A DNA stretch of 64,000 bases from assembly GCA_021014325.1 (NCBI GenBank), contig CM037472.1, positions 33,194,234 to 33,258,233 of the forward strand, given 5' to 3'. Source of the stretch: Plazaster borealis (taxonomy: Eukaryota; Echinodermata; Asteroidea; Forcipulatida; Labidiasteridae). How positions within the stretch are numbered: position 1 is the first letter of the stretch; each line of letters begins with the position of its first letter. Positions 38,601 to 49,000 of this stretch are shown piece by piece. The notes beneath the pieces are model-generated. The model worked only from the letters and a program-made list of their open reading frames with translations, was not told the origin of the DNA and did not search any database. A program made the translations under genes and the position numbers.

Positions 38601-41600
38601 GTATCTTGTTCAAGGATACAAGTGCCATAGTCTGCTGATCAGAAACACCAGAGCTCGAGTCCGGTGCTCTTAACCGCTCCGCCACGACATTCCACAGAGT
38701 AGAGAGGAGTGGAGATTCTATGAAGAAAATTTCCTCCTGCAGTGGAGTGTGACATAGCTAGATATATAAAAGACTCTTTCAAGAAACTAAGTCTACTTGT
38801 AGGTTAAACCTTACCTTAGTGTGATTGCTCTAGCAACTGGGTCGTTACTGTAAATCACAATAAAGATTCTTCTGACAAACTCATCTACATTCAGGATCTT
38901 ATCTAGGTGAAGACGACTCTGCTGTGCCACTCTCACCACACACAGACGTAAGAAATTACTCCTAAATAATAAAGCAGTACAAATCAACTTTTAAAACTTC
39001 CATTTTAGTGTTATTTTTTACGTAAAAAAACACAAACTTCATATAAACCCTCCTACTGTCTGACCATTCAATATTATACAAATATTGAGTGGCTCAGAGT
39101 GGAATGGGAGGAATATTATCGCAAGGTAAAATTTTGACTGTTCCATTTCACGAGGCGAAGCCGAGTGAAATGGAACAGTCAAAATTTTACCGAGCGATAA
39201 TATTCCTTCCATTCCACGAATTAAAGCCACTCAATATTTGTTTTATATAACTGACATATAGATCCTTGTCATTTGATGTATTTTAAAAGTATAACATTAT
39301 AAAAAATCACACAAATTACTGCACAATTAATTTAATAGCAATCGGATCACAACCTTTTGCACAGGTGCTCCTTTGTTTTAGCAGCGGCGCGGCGGCGCTG
39401 TACTGCTCAAAAACATTGGGAACAAGGATGATCCTAACTGTTGAATGGGAAATGCTATTCCCCATGGGCGAATAGGTCTTTTTGATCGCCGGTGCGAATG
39501 GGAGTAATAGTGAATGTCACGTGAAGTAAGTTCCACCAATCAAATGACAAGGATCTGTATGTCAGTTATATAATATCCACTATGGTACACAGTACATGTA
39601 GTATAGTCACTTTAAGCTGCGTCTGCCACTTTAAGACTTGCGTATGCGCTATGGAGTTGTTGTGATGTGTTAAAGAAGTTCAGTTGTGATTAACACTACA
39701 ATTGAGTTATTTCCAGATTGGAGCACTAAAGTTGGAAAACAAATGTTTAGAAACGTGCGTCTGCATACGTCTGTGTTATTTAGGGATAGGACATAACAGT
39801 TCACACATATAGTTCTTTACCTAGTTCTGTACCTAGTTGGTCCACTATACACAACACAACCCATGCAGTTGAATTTGAATGGACATTCAATTACTACTTG
39901 CAAATGTTTATAAAAAGTAGGAGGGTCTAAAAATAGTTATAAATGTATTTGTTAAAAATCAAAAGCCCCTTCATATTACATTGCTAATACTATTTGTACA
40001 AAGTTAAAGCTTTGACACCAAATAATGCCAAACAAAATGGATGACCTGTACACATGCCAAACCTTTTCAAACTGGGTTACACCCGGAACAACTTTTATTG
40101 AAACCTCTTTTGGGACGGTCAGTTAAGCGGCTAGCGTGTATATTCACCTGGACAATCCATTGTGCACCTATCGTGCTATGCTTCATTTCCCCCCGTACAA
40201 AGAGAGACAGAAGGTACTAGATTTCATGCTCGAAACCGATAAATATTTTTGCAGTTATTGTACAACATTCTAAGAAACGAACAAAATGATCAATACATGC
40301 TGTCTATGGTACATATTTACCCATCTCTGAAGACGTCAGCAAGCTTCAAGAAAGCTGAATTGATGAGAATTGGGAATGGGTACTTCTCAAATAGTCGAGG
40401 GAAGCGAACTATGGCCTCACACTGCTCACCAACTTTCTGGGAACGCAGACCTTAAAAAGAATACAGAAACAAATGACTAAACCGGAAAGAGGAAGGGGTG
40501 AAGTTTGACCTCCAAGGTGGTTAAAAACTGGAATTTTACACCCGCATCAAAAGAAGGGAGCCTGTACTAGTAATTATATTCTTTGTGCAAAAATCAATAA
40601 CAGGTGCGTGGGGATGGCAAATGTCAATTAATTGTAGACCGACAGAATTGTAGGGGCTTTAAATTGTTAGAATGCTCGCTCATTTTTAGTTATTTCAAAA
40701 TTTGAAGCTTTGTAGGCCTACATGTAGGATGTTCTGGGGATGTGCACTGGCTAAACAGATTGATTTAAAATAATAGGTTTTTTGGGGGCATCTTTCTCTT
40801 TCAATAAATATCTATAACTCCGTATAGTCAAGTAACAACCGAGTGCACGCATCACTGCCAATCAGACTGTTGGCGATATTGCAGACAGCAAGCTTTTCTA
40901 GTTCTAGTAGTGGTGGTTACTGTGCAAACACCTCCTAAGTAGTTATCTGGCACAGGAGCTTTGCGGTGCTTTGACCCGCTCTGCAGGTTTCAAGTCTTCC
41001 TCTCACTGTCTCTTTGACTCAAAGTTTGACTTGAGTTTGACATAAGACATAAAAATAAAGCATACAGTATTTCTTGTCTCGGTTCAACTATTTGTTTGGT
41101 TGAGTTAAGATAATCATAATCTTCGATCCTCCCAACGATCTACTCTGACCCAAAAGTCTCCAGTTTACGACCATCGGGAGGATCGAGGGTTACAATTATC
41201 ACAACTATACTTTGGTTTTGTTAGTGTTAGTTGAGTTAATATTCAATTTCAAGTCTTACAACATGCGCAAATATGGAGGCATGAGAATAGTCACTCTGTC
41301 ACTAAGTCAAGTGTCAGTGTCACTCACTGAGTGTCAGTGTCCCAGTTAATTCTTACTCTTTTTACTGTTCCTCCTCTGTAGTGTTACTTACAAACAGCCC
41401 CTTACTAGTTTACACAACAGAGCCGAATCCTTCATTATAATCCAATGCAATACCAAAAAGTGAATAATTCAGGAGGACTGGTGCCAGCAGTAGGCTCAAA
41501 ACAAGAGCTGGAAAAATGTACGCATCAGGCTGGACTTTAATTCCCTTTTTTCAATATTCCTCTTGAGGCAGCTCTTGGCAGCTGAAACACTAAATTTGGA

Positions 41601-42566
41601 CCTTTTAAAAGGAAAATTGAAGCACACGTTTCATCGCATAGACGGAACTCTCGTGCACTCATGCCCAAAGGAACTAAAATGGAGTATAGAGAGCAGCATT
41701 GCCAAGACCACCATAGACCCAAAAATGGCTTATTTTTCATGATTTTGACACTTTGTTAACTGTTCAAAGTGCCTGTGCCTCTCTGGATACCCTTCTGGAC
41801 AGGTAAGGATATAATTTGACCTAAAAGGAGATAAAGTGCTGGCCGGATGCAGAATTTTAGTCCAAGTGCCTTATATTACAGGGTCAGGCATTCCAATCTT
41901 TTGTAGGTCCAAACAATTTGGCGTTGGGTAACTTTGTAATATATATTGAGAGGAAATTGGAGGAATTTGATCCTCGACCTCGCTCTATAGCAAAACTGCC
42001 TAGAGTAGAGTAGAGTACCGAGTTGAATGAGTACTCAGAGTAGTCCCTCATCAGGATCCATCCTAACTCAGTATCCACTGTGTAGTCCTGCAGGGCCCAA
42101 TTTCATAGAGCTGTTTAACTTAGCCACAAAAACTAGCTAAGCACAACAAAATTGTGCTTACCAGAATAAGGTTACCAGCCAAAATACTATGTCACATGTA
42201 CAAATGTGACTGGTATCCTGCTAATTTCTACTATAAAGCAGGAATTTGTTAAGCAATATTTTCTGCAAAAGCAACTCTAGCAGATTGAAATTGGGCCCTG
42301 CTGTAGGGCCTACTGATGTAGGGCCTGCTGTAGGGCCTACTCTGTACCATTGCATTGTAAGTGTAGTGTGATTGAACACATAAATTAAATAGTCATTGTC
42401 ATTACACTAAGTTACCAGGTTACACTTACTTACACAATTTACACAGTAGACTAGAGTAAGGGTCACAGTAGGACAACTCACCTTTGTCGAGTTCCAGCAA
42501 GGCTGTGTTAGCATCTTGTTCTTGCTCTCCATACCCTGTCTCGCTAGGCATTGCAGACAACCTCAT
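20634..42566 (-). CDS. INTS7: Integrator complex subunit 7
   Basis: Twenty coding exons, all in phase: 42566-42482, 40450-40321, 38961-38815, 37697-37560, 37026-36780, 35877-35646, 34512-34277, 33921-33825, 33259-33090, 32266-32132, 30939-30892, 30475-30320, 29747-29553, 28742-28639, 26406-26338, 25577-25415, 23668-23570, 22960-22852, 21728-21637 and 20882-20634. The product is 966 aa (human 962). Family blocks are clear: TGYGEQEQDANTALLELDKG near the N terminus, FPRLFEKYPFPILINSAFLK, LNVDEFVRRIF, LKLIPIFKHMHHD, CPPPAIAPAVAMTLG, MKVEGVIQHGSKPG and VEPHHDYFS near the C terminus. INTS7 is an alpha-helical-repeat subunit of Integrator, which cleaves snRNA and other nascent nuclear transcripts. 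ATG is possible at 42566 or 42551; the second gives MPSETGYGEQ. Introns carry many mobile elements. DTL diverges from it 490 bp away. Confidence 0.95.
21016..21379. mobile_element. MITE, TTAAAGGC family (copy 3, inverted)
   Basis: Same element as 7934 but in the other orientation: TTAAAGGCTCTGAACACG at the left, ACTTCTTGCAAGAAGT at the centre, CGTGTACGATACCTTTAA at the right. In the last intron of INTS7. Confidence 0.85.
21787..22094. mobile_element. MITE, TAACCCTTTAGAGACC family (full copy)
   Basis: Terminal inverted repeats TTAACCCTTTAGAGACC and CAGTCTCTAAAGGGTTAA. About 308 bp, no coding frame. Related pieces: 18650-19178, 48485-48640 and 49029-49260. Confidence 0.8.
22385..22770 (-). mobile_element. 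tRNA-derived SINE, family C
   Basis: The minus strand shows a tRNA-like head (TAGCTCAGTTGGTAGAGCGC, then GGTTCAAGTCCCGCTC) preceded by a conserved body (TGGCTTCTGACTGGCACC, AAACTTGGGTGTGATCCC). ACTGACTGGGTAAATTTT occurs on both sides, suggesting a multi-unit arrangement. In INTS7 intron 18. Confidence 0.75.
23025..23187. repeat. GGACACCCT-rich short element
   Basis: Several GACACCC motifs (TTTTGACACCCTGTTTTA, TTTGGACACCC repeats) bounded by TAGCCAG and CTGGCTA. In INTS7 intron 17; family unknown. Confidence 0.4.
23725..24030 (-). mobile_element. SINE with Leu/Ser-tRNA-like head, family D
   Basis: Shares ATATATTTCTGGTCATGAAA, CCTGAGGAAACCTGTAAACA and TTCTTTTACGTGCACTACCA with 38365-38690. 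The minus strand ends in a GTGGCCGAGTGGTTAAAAGC-type A-box region. Confidence 0.75.
24590..24862 (-). mobile_element. tRNA-derived SINE, family A (left partner of an inverted pair)
   Basis: Read on the minus strand it has AGGACCCCGGTTCAAATCCC (B-box), GGTTTTCAGTCCCTACCTGA and an AATGAAATG tail. The facing copy starts at 25020. Confidence 0.8.
24863..24970. mobile_element. Short MITE between two inverted SINEs
   Basis: The left end CATATGGTGGACACTACAGG and the right end TGTGTCCACCGTATCTCA are inverted; the inner arms TTTGGTTTGG and CCCAAACCAAA also pair. A relative is at 51170-51290. Confidence 0.65.
25020..25300 (+). mobile_element. tRNA-derived SINE, family A (right partner of an inverted pair)
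   Basis: GGTGTAGTAGTATCTTTCCT, then GGACCCCGGTTCGAATCCCA, then GGGTTTTCAGTCCCTACCTG, ending in ATGAAATGAAATAAAATG. The best family copy for the head and body. Confidence 0.85.
25726..26166. mobile_element. GGGCCAATTTCATAAAG MITE (long copy)
   Basis: Left end GGGGCCAATTTCATAAAGC; right end CTTCATAAAATTGACCC. About 440 bp in INTS7 intron 15, with a CGCTATAAAATATT stretch inside. Confidence 0.6.
27208..28443. mobile_element. Non-autonomous hAT-like DNA transposon with 8-bp target duplication
   Basis: The element begins CAGTGGCGTAACTAGAC and ends GGTGACGCCACTG, giving an 8-bp CAGTGGCG/CGCCACTG inverted repeat. CTGTGAAC flanks it on both sides (27200-27207 and 28444-28451), a perfect 8-bp target duplication as hAT elements make. 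G-tracts lie inside both ends. A minus-strand 64-codon frame (27864-27670) is Ser/Glu-rich with a KRQRR basic start and may be the N terminus of a lost transposase. A smaller MITE (28003-28135) lies inside. INTS7 intron 14. Confidence 0.8.
28003..28135. mobile_element. GGGCCCAATTTCATGGC MITE nested in the hAT-like element
   Basis: Ends GGGCCCAATTTCATGGC and GCCATGAAATTGGGCCC are exact inverted copies over at least 15 bp. Confidence 0.8.
28873..29228. mobile_element. MITE, TTAAAGGGATTGTATACG family (copy 1)
   Basis: Shares TTAAAGGGATTGTATACG, AGGTGGTAGCGTTTTTGAGA and GGAGCGGTTATGTCCACG with the copy at 45855. The right end is eroded. Confidence 0.75.
30660..30825 (-). mobile_element. tRNA-derived SINE, family B
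   Basis: GGTTTTACCCTTACAACC on the tail side and TTGGATTTGAACCCACGACC on the head side. In INTS7 intron 11; a run of C (30708-30719) interrupts it. Confidence 0.7.
31325..31605 (-). mobile_element. tRNA-derived SINE, family A
   Basis: The ATTTCATTTCATTTCATTTA tail is at the left and GATTCGAACCGGGGTCCTAG at the right. Full-length, in INTS7 intron 10. Confidence 0.8.
32267..32400 (-). pseudogene. Partial tandem duplicate of INTS7 exon 10
   Basis: A unit of about 98 bp repeats the acceptor (CCTTTAG) and the first about 70 bp of the exon 32266-32132. The copy acceptor boundary is at 32364. It lacks the second half of the exon, and 98 is not a multiple of three, so simple inclusion would break the frame. 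One change creates ACAGGTAGAT, a possible donor, inside it. Confidence 0.75.
32766..33066. repeat. AAC microsatellite block
   Basis: Long runs of CAA/AAC triplets and ACACGAACAACAATA-type variants on the plus strand, about 20 bases downstream of the INTS7 exon 9 donor. The long reading frames through it are low-complexity artefacts. Confidence 0.95.
32849..32904 (-). pseudogene. Degenerate copy of the INTS7 exon 9 donor region
   Basis: AGCTTAATTTGTTTGATCTT and CTCACTCCTTCCATCAGCA match the exon end at 33090-33128 (AGCTTATTATGTCTGATCTT). The copy has lost four bases covering the donor GTAA. It lies inside the AAC microsatellite block. Confidence 0.65.
35217..35372. mobile_element. MITE with CRE and CCAAT motifs (TAGACCCCTTGCATA family, copy 1)
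   Basis: Ends TAGACCCCTTGCATATGACG and CCTATGCAAGGGGTCTA are inverted. It contains TGACGTCA, ATTGGCTGAGAG and GCGATGGCGAC. Copies or relatives are at 46250, 48068 and 60153. Confidence 0.8.
35908..36281. mobile_element. MITE, TTAAAGGC family (copy 4)
   Basis: TTAAAGGTATCGTACACG at the left, TTTCTTGCAAGAAG at the centre, CGTGTACAGTGCCTTTAA at the right. In INTS7 intron 5, about 30 bases upstream of the exon starting at 35877. Confidence 0.85.
36350..36475. mobile_element. GGGCCAAATTCAAAAAGC MITE fragment
   Basis: Left half of the GGGCCCAATTTCATA family, with the shared interior TAGGTTACCAGCCAAATTAC. The right end is missing. Confidence 0.5.
37105..37215 (-). mobile_element. tRNA-derived SINE, family B (partial)
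   Basis: ACTGGGTGCTTTCTCCAGTC and GGGATTCGAACCCACC match other family B copies read on the minus strand. Confidence 0.6.
38365..38690 (-). mobile_element. SINE with Leu/Ser-tRNA-like head, family D (good copy)
   Basis: Reads on the minus strand as GTCGTGGCGGAGCGGTTAAG, GGACTCGAGCTCTGGTGTTT, and a body with GTTAACTCCAGTGTTTCTGG, ending near a TAATAATAA tail. In INTS7 intron 3. Confidence 0.75.
39079..39572. repeat. Nested fold-back: 75-bp-arm hairpin plus flanking inverted repeat
   Basis: The arms 39079-39152 and 39164-39240 (GACTGTTCCATTTCAC and GTGAAATGGAACAGTC, with CAAATATTGAGTGGC and GCCACTCAATATTTG outermost) form a near-perfect hairpin with a loop of about 11 bases. Adjacent 39244-39279 (ATATAACTGACATATAGATC) is inverted at 39537-39572 (GATCTGTATGTCAGTTATAT). 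In INTS7 intron 2. Confidence 0.85.
42092..42302. mobile_element. GGGCCCAATTTCATA MITE (full copy)
   Basis: Starts AGGGCCCAATTTCATAGAGC and ends GCAGATTGAAATTGGGCCCT. About 210 bp in INTS7 intron 1. Confidence 0.8.
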
Positions 42567-43056
42567 TACGACCCAAGCAAAAGCATAGTCCTTGAACGAA
42601 GAAGGAGAAATTTCAGTTCACACATCACACTCACACTCACTCACACTGTGCATTCACGAAAAAAACGAGTTTGATGAGAGTAGCGCCACCAAGCGACTTT
42701 ACTGGTAAAATAGCATTTCTTTACATTATTGTAACTTCAATTTTTTTAAATATCTATATTTTTAAAAATTTATAACCATTTTATGATGGTAAAAACAATA
42801 ATTTGTAATAAATATTTAAATAAATTTATAATTGAAAAACCATCGTATTTTACAAATGGAAACTTTACATCAAATATATTACAGTGATTGAACGAGGTCA
42901 ATTTTCCCGCGATTCCAAGGACCGGCGCGCCAAATGTAATGTCTGAAGTGTGGTGCATATTTTATTTAGCGTTGCATTCTTGGCGTCTGCTGTGCTGCAT
43001 GCTCTGTTCTATTGATTTGCATGTTTTAACTTCAAAAATTAACTGTAGAAATTGAA
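42567..43056. promoter_or_regulatory. Bidirectional INTS7/DTL promoter region
   Basis: 490 bp between two divergent start codons. TTTTCCCGC at 42902-42910 and GGCGCGCCAAA at 42924-42934 (TTTGGCGCGCC on the other strand) both match the E2F consensus TTTSSCGC. An octamer ATTTGCAT lies at 43015-43022. No TATA box is obvious at a suitable place. E2F control of DTL is known in mammals; use here is inferred. Confidence 0.7.
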
Positions 43057-46000
43057 ATGGTATTTTCTTGGACAAGAGTAAAGCCTGTTTATGGATCAAA
43101 TATACCACTGCAACTAAAAACAGGTAATGTTAGAACAGCGTTTTGTTTCAATCTTCGTATACTAGGCCTAATTTTACTATATTAAAATTCACATTAGGCC
43201 TAATTTATATTATCTAAAATACAGAGGGCAGAGTATATGTGAATTTTAAAATTCGGCTTTTGCAACTTGTTGATAAAGTTCAGTTCAGGTGATATATTAA
43301 TATATGGGTTCTAACGTTAGTTGTTATCTAACTAATTCTAAGTATGAGAGTATATGACATGTATGACAGTCTTGACAGTGTTTGAAGAGAGGGTGAAATT
43401 TGTTAATTTACTTTTTAAAGTTTTTCCCTTACTTTTCACTTTAATTAAGTTTTAGTATACTCTATAGTATAAGCCCTAATCGAGCCCACTTATCTTAACT
43501 CAATTCATGGAAAAATATGCCACATTTTCACTCATGACCAAAAATAGTATCTTCATTTTTAATTTTAGACAGACAAATCATGGAGGAAGGAACCTTGGAC
43601 AAATCAATATAAAGTAACGGTCAGACAAACCAGTGACTAACTGCAGTCCAATATCATTATGAAACAAGTTCCTTCAATGACTGTGTCATAAAACAGCTAG
43701 CGTTTGGTGATAATAATAAGTTATCATGAGGAAATGGAGAGATTACTTTTATTTCCAATTCAAATTCTTTCTTTTTTCCCCATTTTTTTAAAGAAAATCT
43801 TTGGAAATCTTGTTAATTTAGCAATTGACATGCTTCAGTTCAAATTGCTGGGGTTTTTTTATTAGTCAAACTCTCTTTTACAAAACGTAAATATTTATTT
43901 TAGTTTTCAATTCAATTTCTGGGAAAATTTCAAGCACCACTTGGTCACTCATTTTGATAACAATAATCTAATTTACGAGAAGATTTAATCAAAGGGAAGA
44001 TCATGTATTTTTGGTCATAATGAATGAAAATGTTGCAGTTGGACTCAGCATATTTTCCCGATTTCTATTTCAAGGACATCATGATGTTTGGCGATACCTG
44101 CACGACAGAACATTACTTCTTGGTTGCTACCCAAAAGATCAATACATATTTGAAGCGGAGAATCAAGTGGAGCAGGTTCCGCCGTTTGCCTGTAGTTTCT
44201 CTAAGATGACGGCCAATTCTCATCTACTTGCTGTGGTTGATGAAGATGGGTTTGTTACCCTTATTGATACCTCTCAAGCTGCAAAAGTTGTCAAAGGTAT
44301 AAATATAATATCTGCCAAAAACTTTCAAATGATTTGGGGTTGAACAGAGAAAAATGTACCCAGTCAGTTTCCGTTGTGGTTTATTATTTGGTATCTGAAA
44401 TAGAAAGTCGCATCCCTTAAGGTGATCCCCTGGCTGCTGCTTCCAAGGTTGTATCGTAAACTTGGGTGTGATCCCTGGCTACACGGCAGTTAACGGTTGT
44501 ATGGCTTCTGACTGGCACCCCCCAAACAAAGATATTGACAAAATAGGGAGACCGCCAACATGGGGCTCAATTGGTAGAGCGCCGGCATGTTAATCCGGGG
44601 GTTGTTGGTTCAAATCCCGTTCTAGTAAATTTTTCTCTATTCAACCCCAAATCATTCAAAAATTGTACCCAGTCAGTTTCCATTGTGGTGTATTATTTAA
44701 AAACTTTCAAATACGCATACTTTATAATCCATCGAACTGAATGTATTTGTTACAAACTTTTGTCCATGATGTAGTCATTGTTTCATGACGTTCAACATGT
44801 GTTCCAATTTGTTCGGCAGTTTTTCGGGCACACAGGAATGCAGTGTTTGATGTGGCCTGGGCTGATGGCAAGAACCATTTAGTGACTGCATCAGGGGATC
44901 AGATGGCAGCCTTGTGGGACGTAGTGACAGGAAAAGCCCTGGGCGTCTTTATGGGGCACAGCTGCAGCTTGAAGTCAGTGTGTTTCCGTCCTGGAGATTG
45001 TCATGTCTTCGCTACAGGGGCCAGGGACGGCAACATCTTAGTGTGGGACACCAGATGTAATAACAGAGGTATTGTAAAAAAAAAAAGTGTATATCCAAAT
45101 TGTCTCTTATTTCTCTTTGAAGGTCAAACACCATAAAGGATGAACAAAATAGCCATTCTCACTTCCAACATAAATTATTACCAATCATCATTGACAATAT
45201 TAACTATTTAACATTCTAGTGCCCAATTTCATAAAGTTGTTAAGCAGAAAAACATGCTTTACAAATTCATTTTCTTTGCAAAAAATAAGCAGGGCACTAG
45301 TCACAAGTAGCATAACATTACATGGTATTAGGGCTGGTAACATGTTTTTGTTAAAAGGCAAGCAGATTTTTAACTTTATATGAAATTGTGCCAAGCCCAA
45401 GTTCTTGATCTACCCTCTGGACCATCGGCCAGAGCTCAGTATTTTAGCTTTTTAGTGTAGTCCTATACGTCAGTTGCTATATTTTGAGTCTGACACATCT
45501 ATGATGACAGTTTGTTTTTACTTTTGTCTTGACCCAGACAATTTTAAATGTATATGATGTACCTTATGTCCGAAGTTTTAAAATAAAAATAAATATCGGC
45601 AATATAAAGTTTGTTTTTATTTCCCAGGAGGGAGCAATGTTACTCATCACACAGCAGTGAACATCATCAAGGAAGCCCATGCTGAAGTAGCGAAGCTGAG
45701 AAACACTCCAACTAGAAAACGCAACCGATTGTCTCCCTCCATCCAGGTCAGGGGCGACAGCTTGTCCAGTGTCACTGTCGTCAACTTTCAGGACGATATG
45801 TCACTGTTTTCAGCTGGAGCTACAGATAGGTGAGTGACGTTTGCAAGTGACCTGAAAGGGATTGTATACGTTTGGTAATTGAAACCCACTGTTTGTTTCA
45901 ATCCTATATAGTTGTAGATATAATATATACCATAAAATTAACCTGTGAAAATTTCATTTCAAAAGGTGGTAGCGTTTTTGAGATATTGCCGAAAATCTGG

Positions 46001-49000
46001 AGCGGTTATGTCCACGCAGGAAGAATAATCTGCGATTTGAATACACAATCTGAGAAACGTTACTGTCAGTAACGCTTCTCAGATTCAAATTTAGGGGGAT
46101 AAAAAGTGATATCTTTTTCCATAACCGCAGTACTTTAAAGTAAAAAGTTTCTCAAAATGCATTATACTATATCCAAAGCTGCTGTACTTCTTACCAAGTA
46201 AGTTTTTATTGCCATTAATTTTCAGTGTCATTACCAAACATATACAGACCCTTTAAGCATATGATGTCATCAGTCTAGGGTGTCCTCTTATTAGGTCAAA
46301 GAGTGTTGCTCATTGGCTCATCCTCTGTGCGTACATAGCTGCGTGTTTCCATTGTTTCATCATTGCGGCATTAAATATAGCTGCTGTTCTCAAAAACGCG
46401 ACCACCTTTTGAAATGAAATTTTTTCAAAGGTTAGTTTTATTGTATATCTACATTTATATATAGGATTAAAAGAATCGAACGGTTCCAAAAACCAAAGGT
46501 ATACCTTCCCTTTAAATCACATTTGCTGACAAGATACTCCGTATAAAAACAATCTGCACAAAAACAAACCTACCATAATATGTTGATTATTGTTCTTTTA
46601 ATTTGTCTGAGGCTCACAATCTTAAATTGCTTTCTTACAGCACAATCAAGGTTTGGGATTTGAGAAAGTACCACAAAGGAATGAAACGAGCTCCAAGCCC
46701 ATGCCAGGTTTATCCTTATGCAGGAACTAGCAACAAAAATGGAGGTAAAAATACATTCTCATGAAAATCCATTGATGACTGACTTAATATTATTAACAAA
46801 TATAAATAATTTTGGGTTCATAAAATGAAAGAAATTATTGACTAGAGCTGGGCCTTGAACCTGCGACCTCCAGATTACCGTACTGGCGCTCTACCAACTG
46901 AGCTTTCCAGCCCTAATGTTGGTGGTCTCCCTATTTTGTCAATATCCTTGTTCGGGGTGCCAGTCAGAAGCTAAACAACCTGTAACTGCCGTATAGCCAG
47001 GGATCACACCCAAGTTTACGATACAAACTTTTTATTTCAAATATCAAGTAATAAACCACCAGGGAAACTGACTGGGTAAATTTTATATAATTTCAGGTTG
47101 AACAAAGAATTTGGGTATTTTATCCCTCAAAAATTTTGTATAAATAGAATTGAAAAAGAAGATTTGATTTCCTACAAAAATATAGTCTTCCTTCAACTTG
47201 TTACACCGTCTTGACTTCACCAATACCATTGTGACGCATTGGTATAAAGATGATGAAAACCTTAAAAAATTGATCTTGCATAAGTTAAAAATCAATCGTA
47301 ACCATTTCATAGGTTTTTCAAGCCTTGTGTTCAACTCCACACGAAGTGAATTCTACGCCAGCTGCATGGATGACATCATCTATCGTCACAGTACCCTGGG
47401 GCTACAGACGCAGCCAATAGCAACTTATGCTGGCCATCAGAACTCGTCATTTTATGTCAAGAGTGCCCTCTCTCGAGATGATGGTCTCCTGCTTAGTGGG
47501 TCTGGTGATGGGAAGGCTTACATTTGGAATGTACGTAAAAAGGGACAGGACTTTATTGATTTTAAGAAGAGTGAATGCATTCCATTGAGGCAAATGGAGC
47601 TCTTTGAAAAATTCCTAAAATCTGACAAATGCTAGGGTTGCATTGTGTACTCATAAAATCTGCTCAGATTTTCTTGCCCATTGCCAAACATGAAAAATTC
47701 CTAAAATCTGACAAATGCTGGGGTTGCATGGTGTACTCGCAAAATTTGTTCAAATTTCCTTGCACATTGCCAAATATTATTGGCTCGGCTTTACAGCAAT
47801 GAATCCATCAAATTCTGGCAAAACAGGGTGTGTATTTCAGAGGATTTAATTTATTGCAGTTCAACACACAGTCAACAATTCACCAATCAATGGCTCTCAG
47901 TCATATAAAAAAACTTTCAGGTAAAATTGTACAGATTTCCTTTTTGTGAAAATTCTTGAACAAGAGTTGACCATACTAGTCACAAAGTTATCTGATTTTG
48001 TAGGAATTGGGTCTGCAGGGCCAAGTAACAATTGCTTTATATCATTGGACCATGCATACCAATCTTATAGATCCATTGCATATGACATCACAAGCTCAAA
48101 CACTGCCCTCACTGAGATCAAAGGAAGATCTCTCATGGTGCGTAACACAGGTGTGCATTTCCATTGTTGGTGGCGTATGCACGCGATCTTTCAGAGTCCA
48201 TATAATTTGGTTTTTGAGTTATCAAAGAGGAAAATATTTTTAGGATTTAGGGGTTCTCTAGCCAAAGATAATAAGGGTTATTAATGTTGTTTATTTATAG
48301 AAGTGTCTGTTTGTTTTTCTCCTAGGTTCATCAACCACACTGTCCACCCATCACCCTTTGTGGTCATGAGGATGAGGTTACTATGGTTACATGGGCAAAG
48401 GATGATTTCCCGAAGGTATTTCATTCAGAAACGTCAAACTTCCAAGTGTTTTCATGTGGTCTTTATACCATAATAGATATCTATTCAGAGACCAGCATAG
48501 CGGATGCAAGCGACTCGTACATAAATGCCTATAGTGGCCTCAAACAAACGCAAGATTGGACCTACTTCCACTCTATACTCATATCTTTCCATGTTAACAC
48601 AGAATCTACATTTCTAAAACACAACCTAATTTTAAAGTTTGTTGTTATATTTAAAAAGCCGAAAACAATCTCCAGTTTTACCAGACATACGAATATCACC
48701 CAACACTCTAGTGTCATTCTACCTGCTATACCTTGCTTTGCAATTGTCTGAAGTTATGGAAAAGAAAAGGAAAAAAAATCAACTTACCTAGACCCGTCCC
48801 TTTTCATTAAATTTGTTCACTTAACAAATATCTGAAACATTTTGATATGACAGGTTGTGACTGGTGCTGATGATGCTTCCGTTCGAATCTGGCGATTACT
48901 ACAATCTGATGATTCAATGTCTTTAAGTGGAACTCCAAATCGACTCATAGGACATGCTGAAAGATCAAAACTAAAAATTCAAAGTGAGTTTAAAACAAAT

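Noticed and set aside
47531..47635. Protein-like extension of DTL exon 6 through its donor, 34 codons to a TAG
   Set aside because: The canonical donor GTACGT and the in-phase next exon, which continues the WD40 repeat, make this an intron; retention is possible but not supported.
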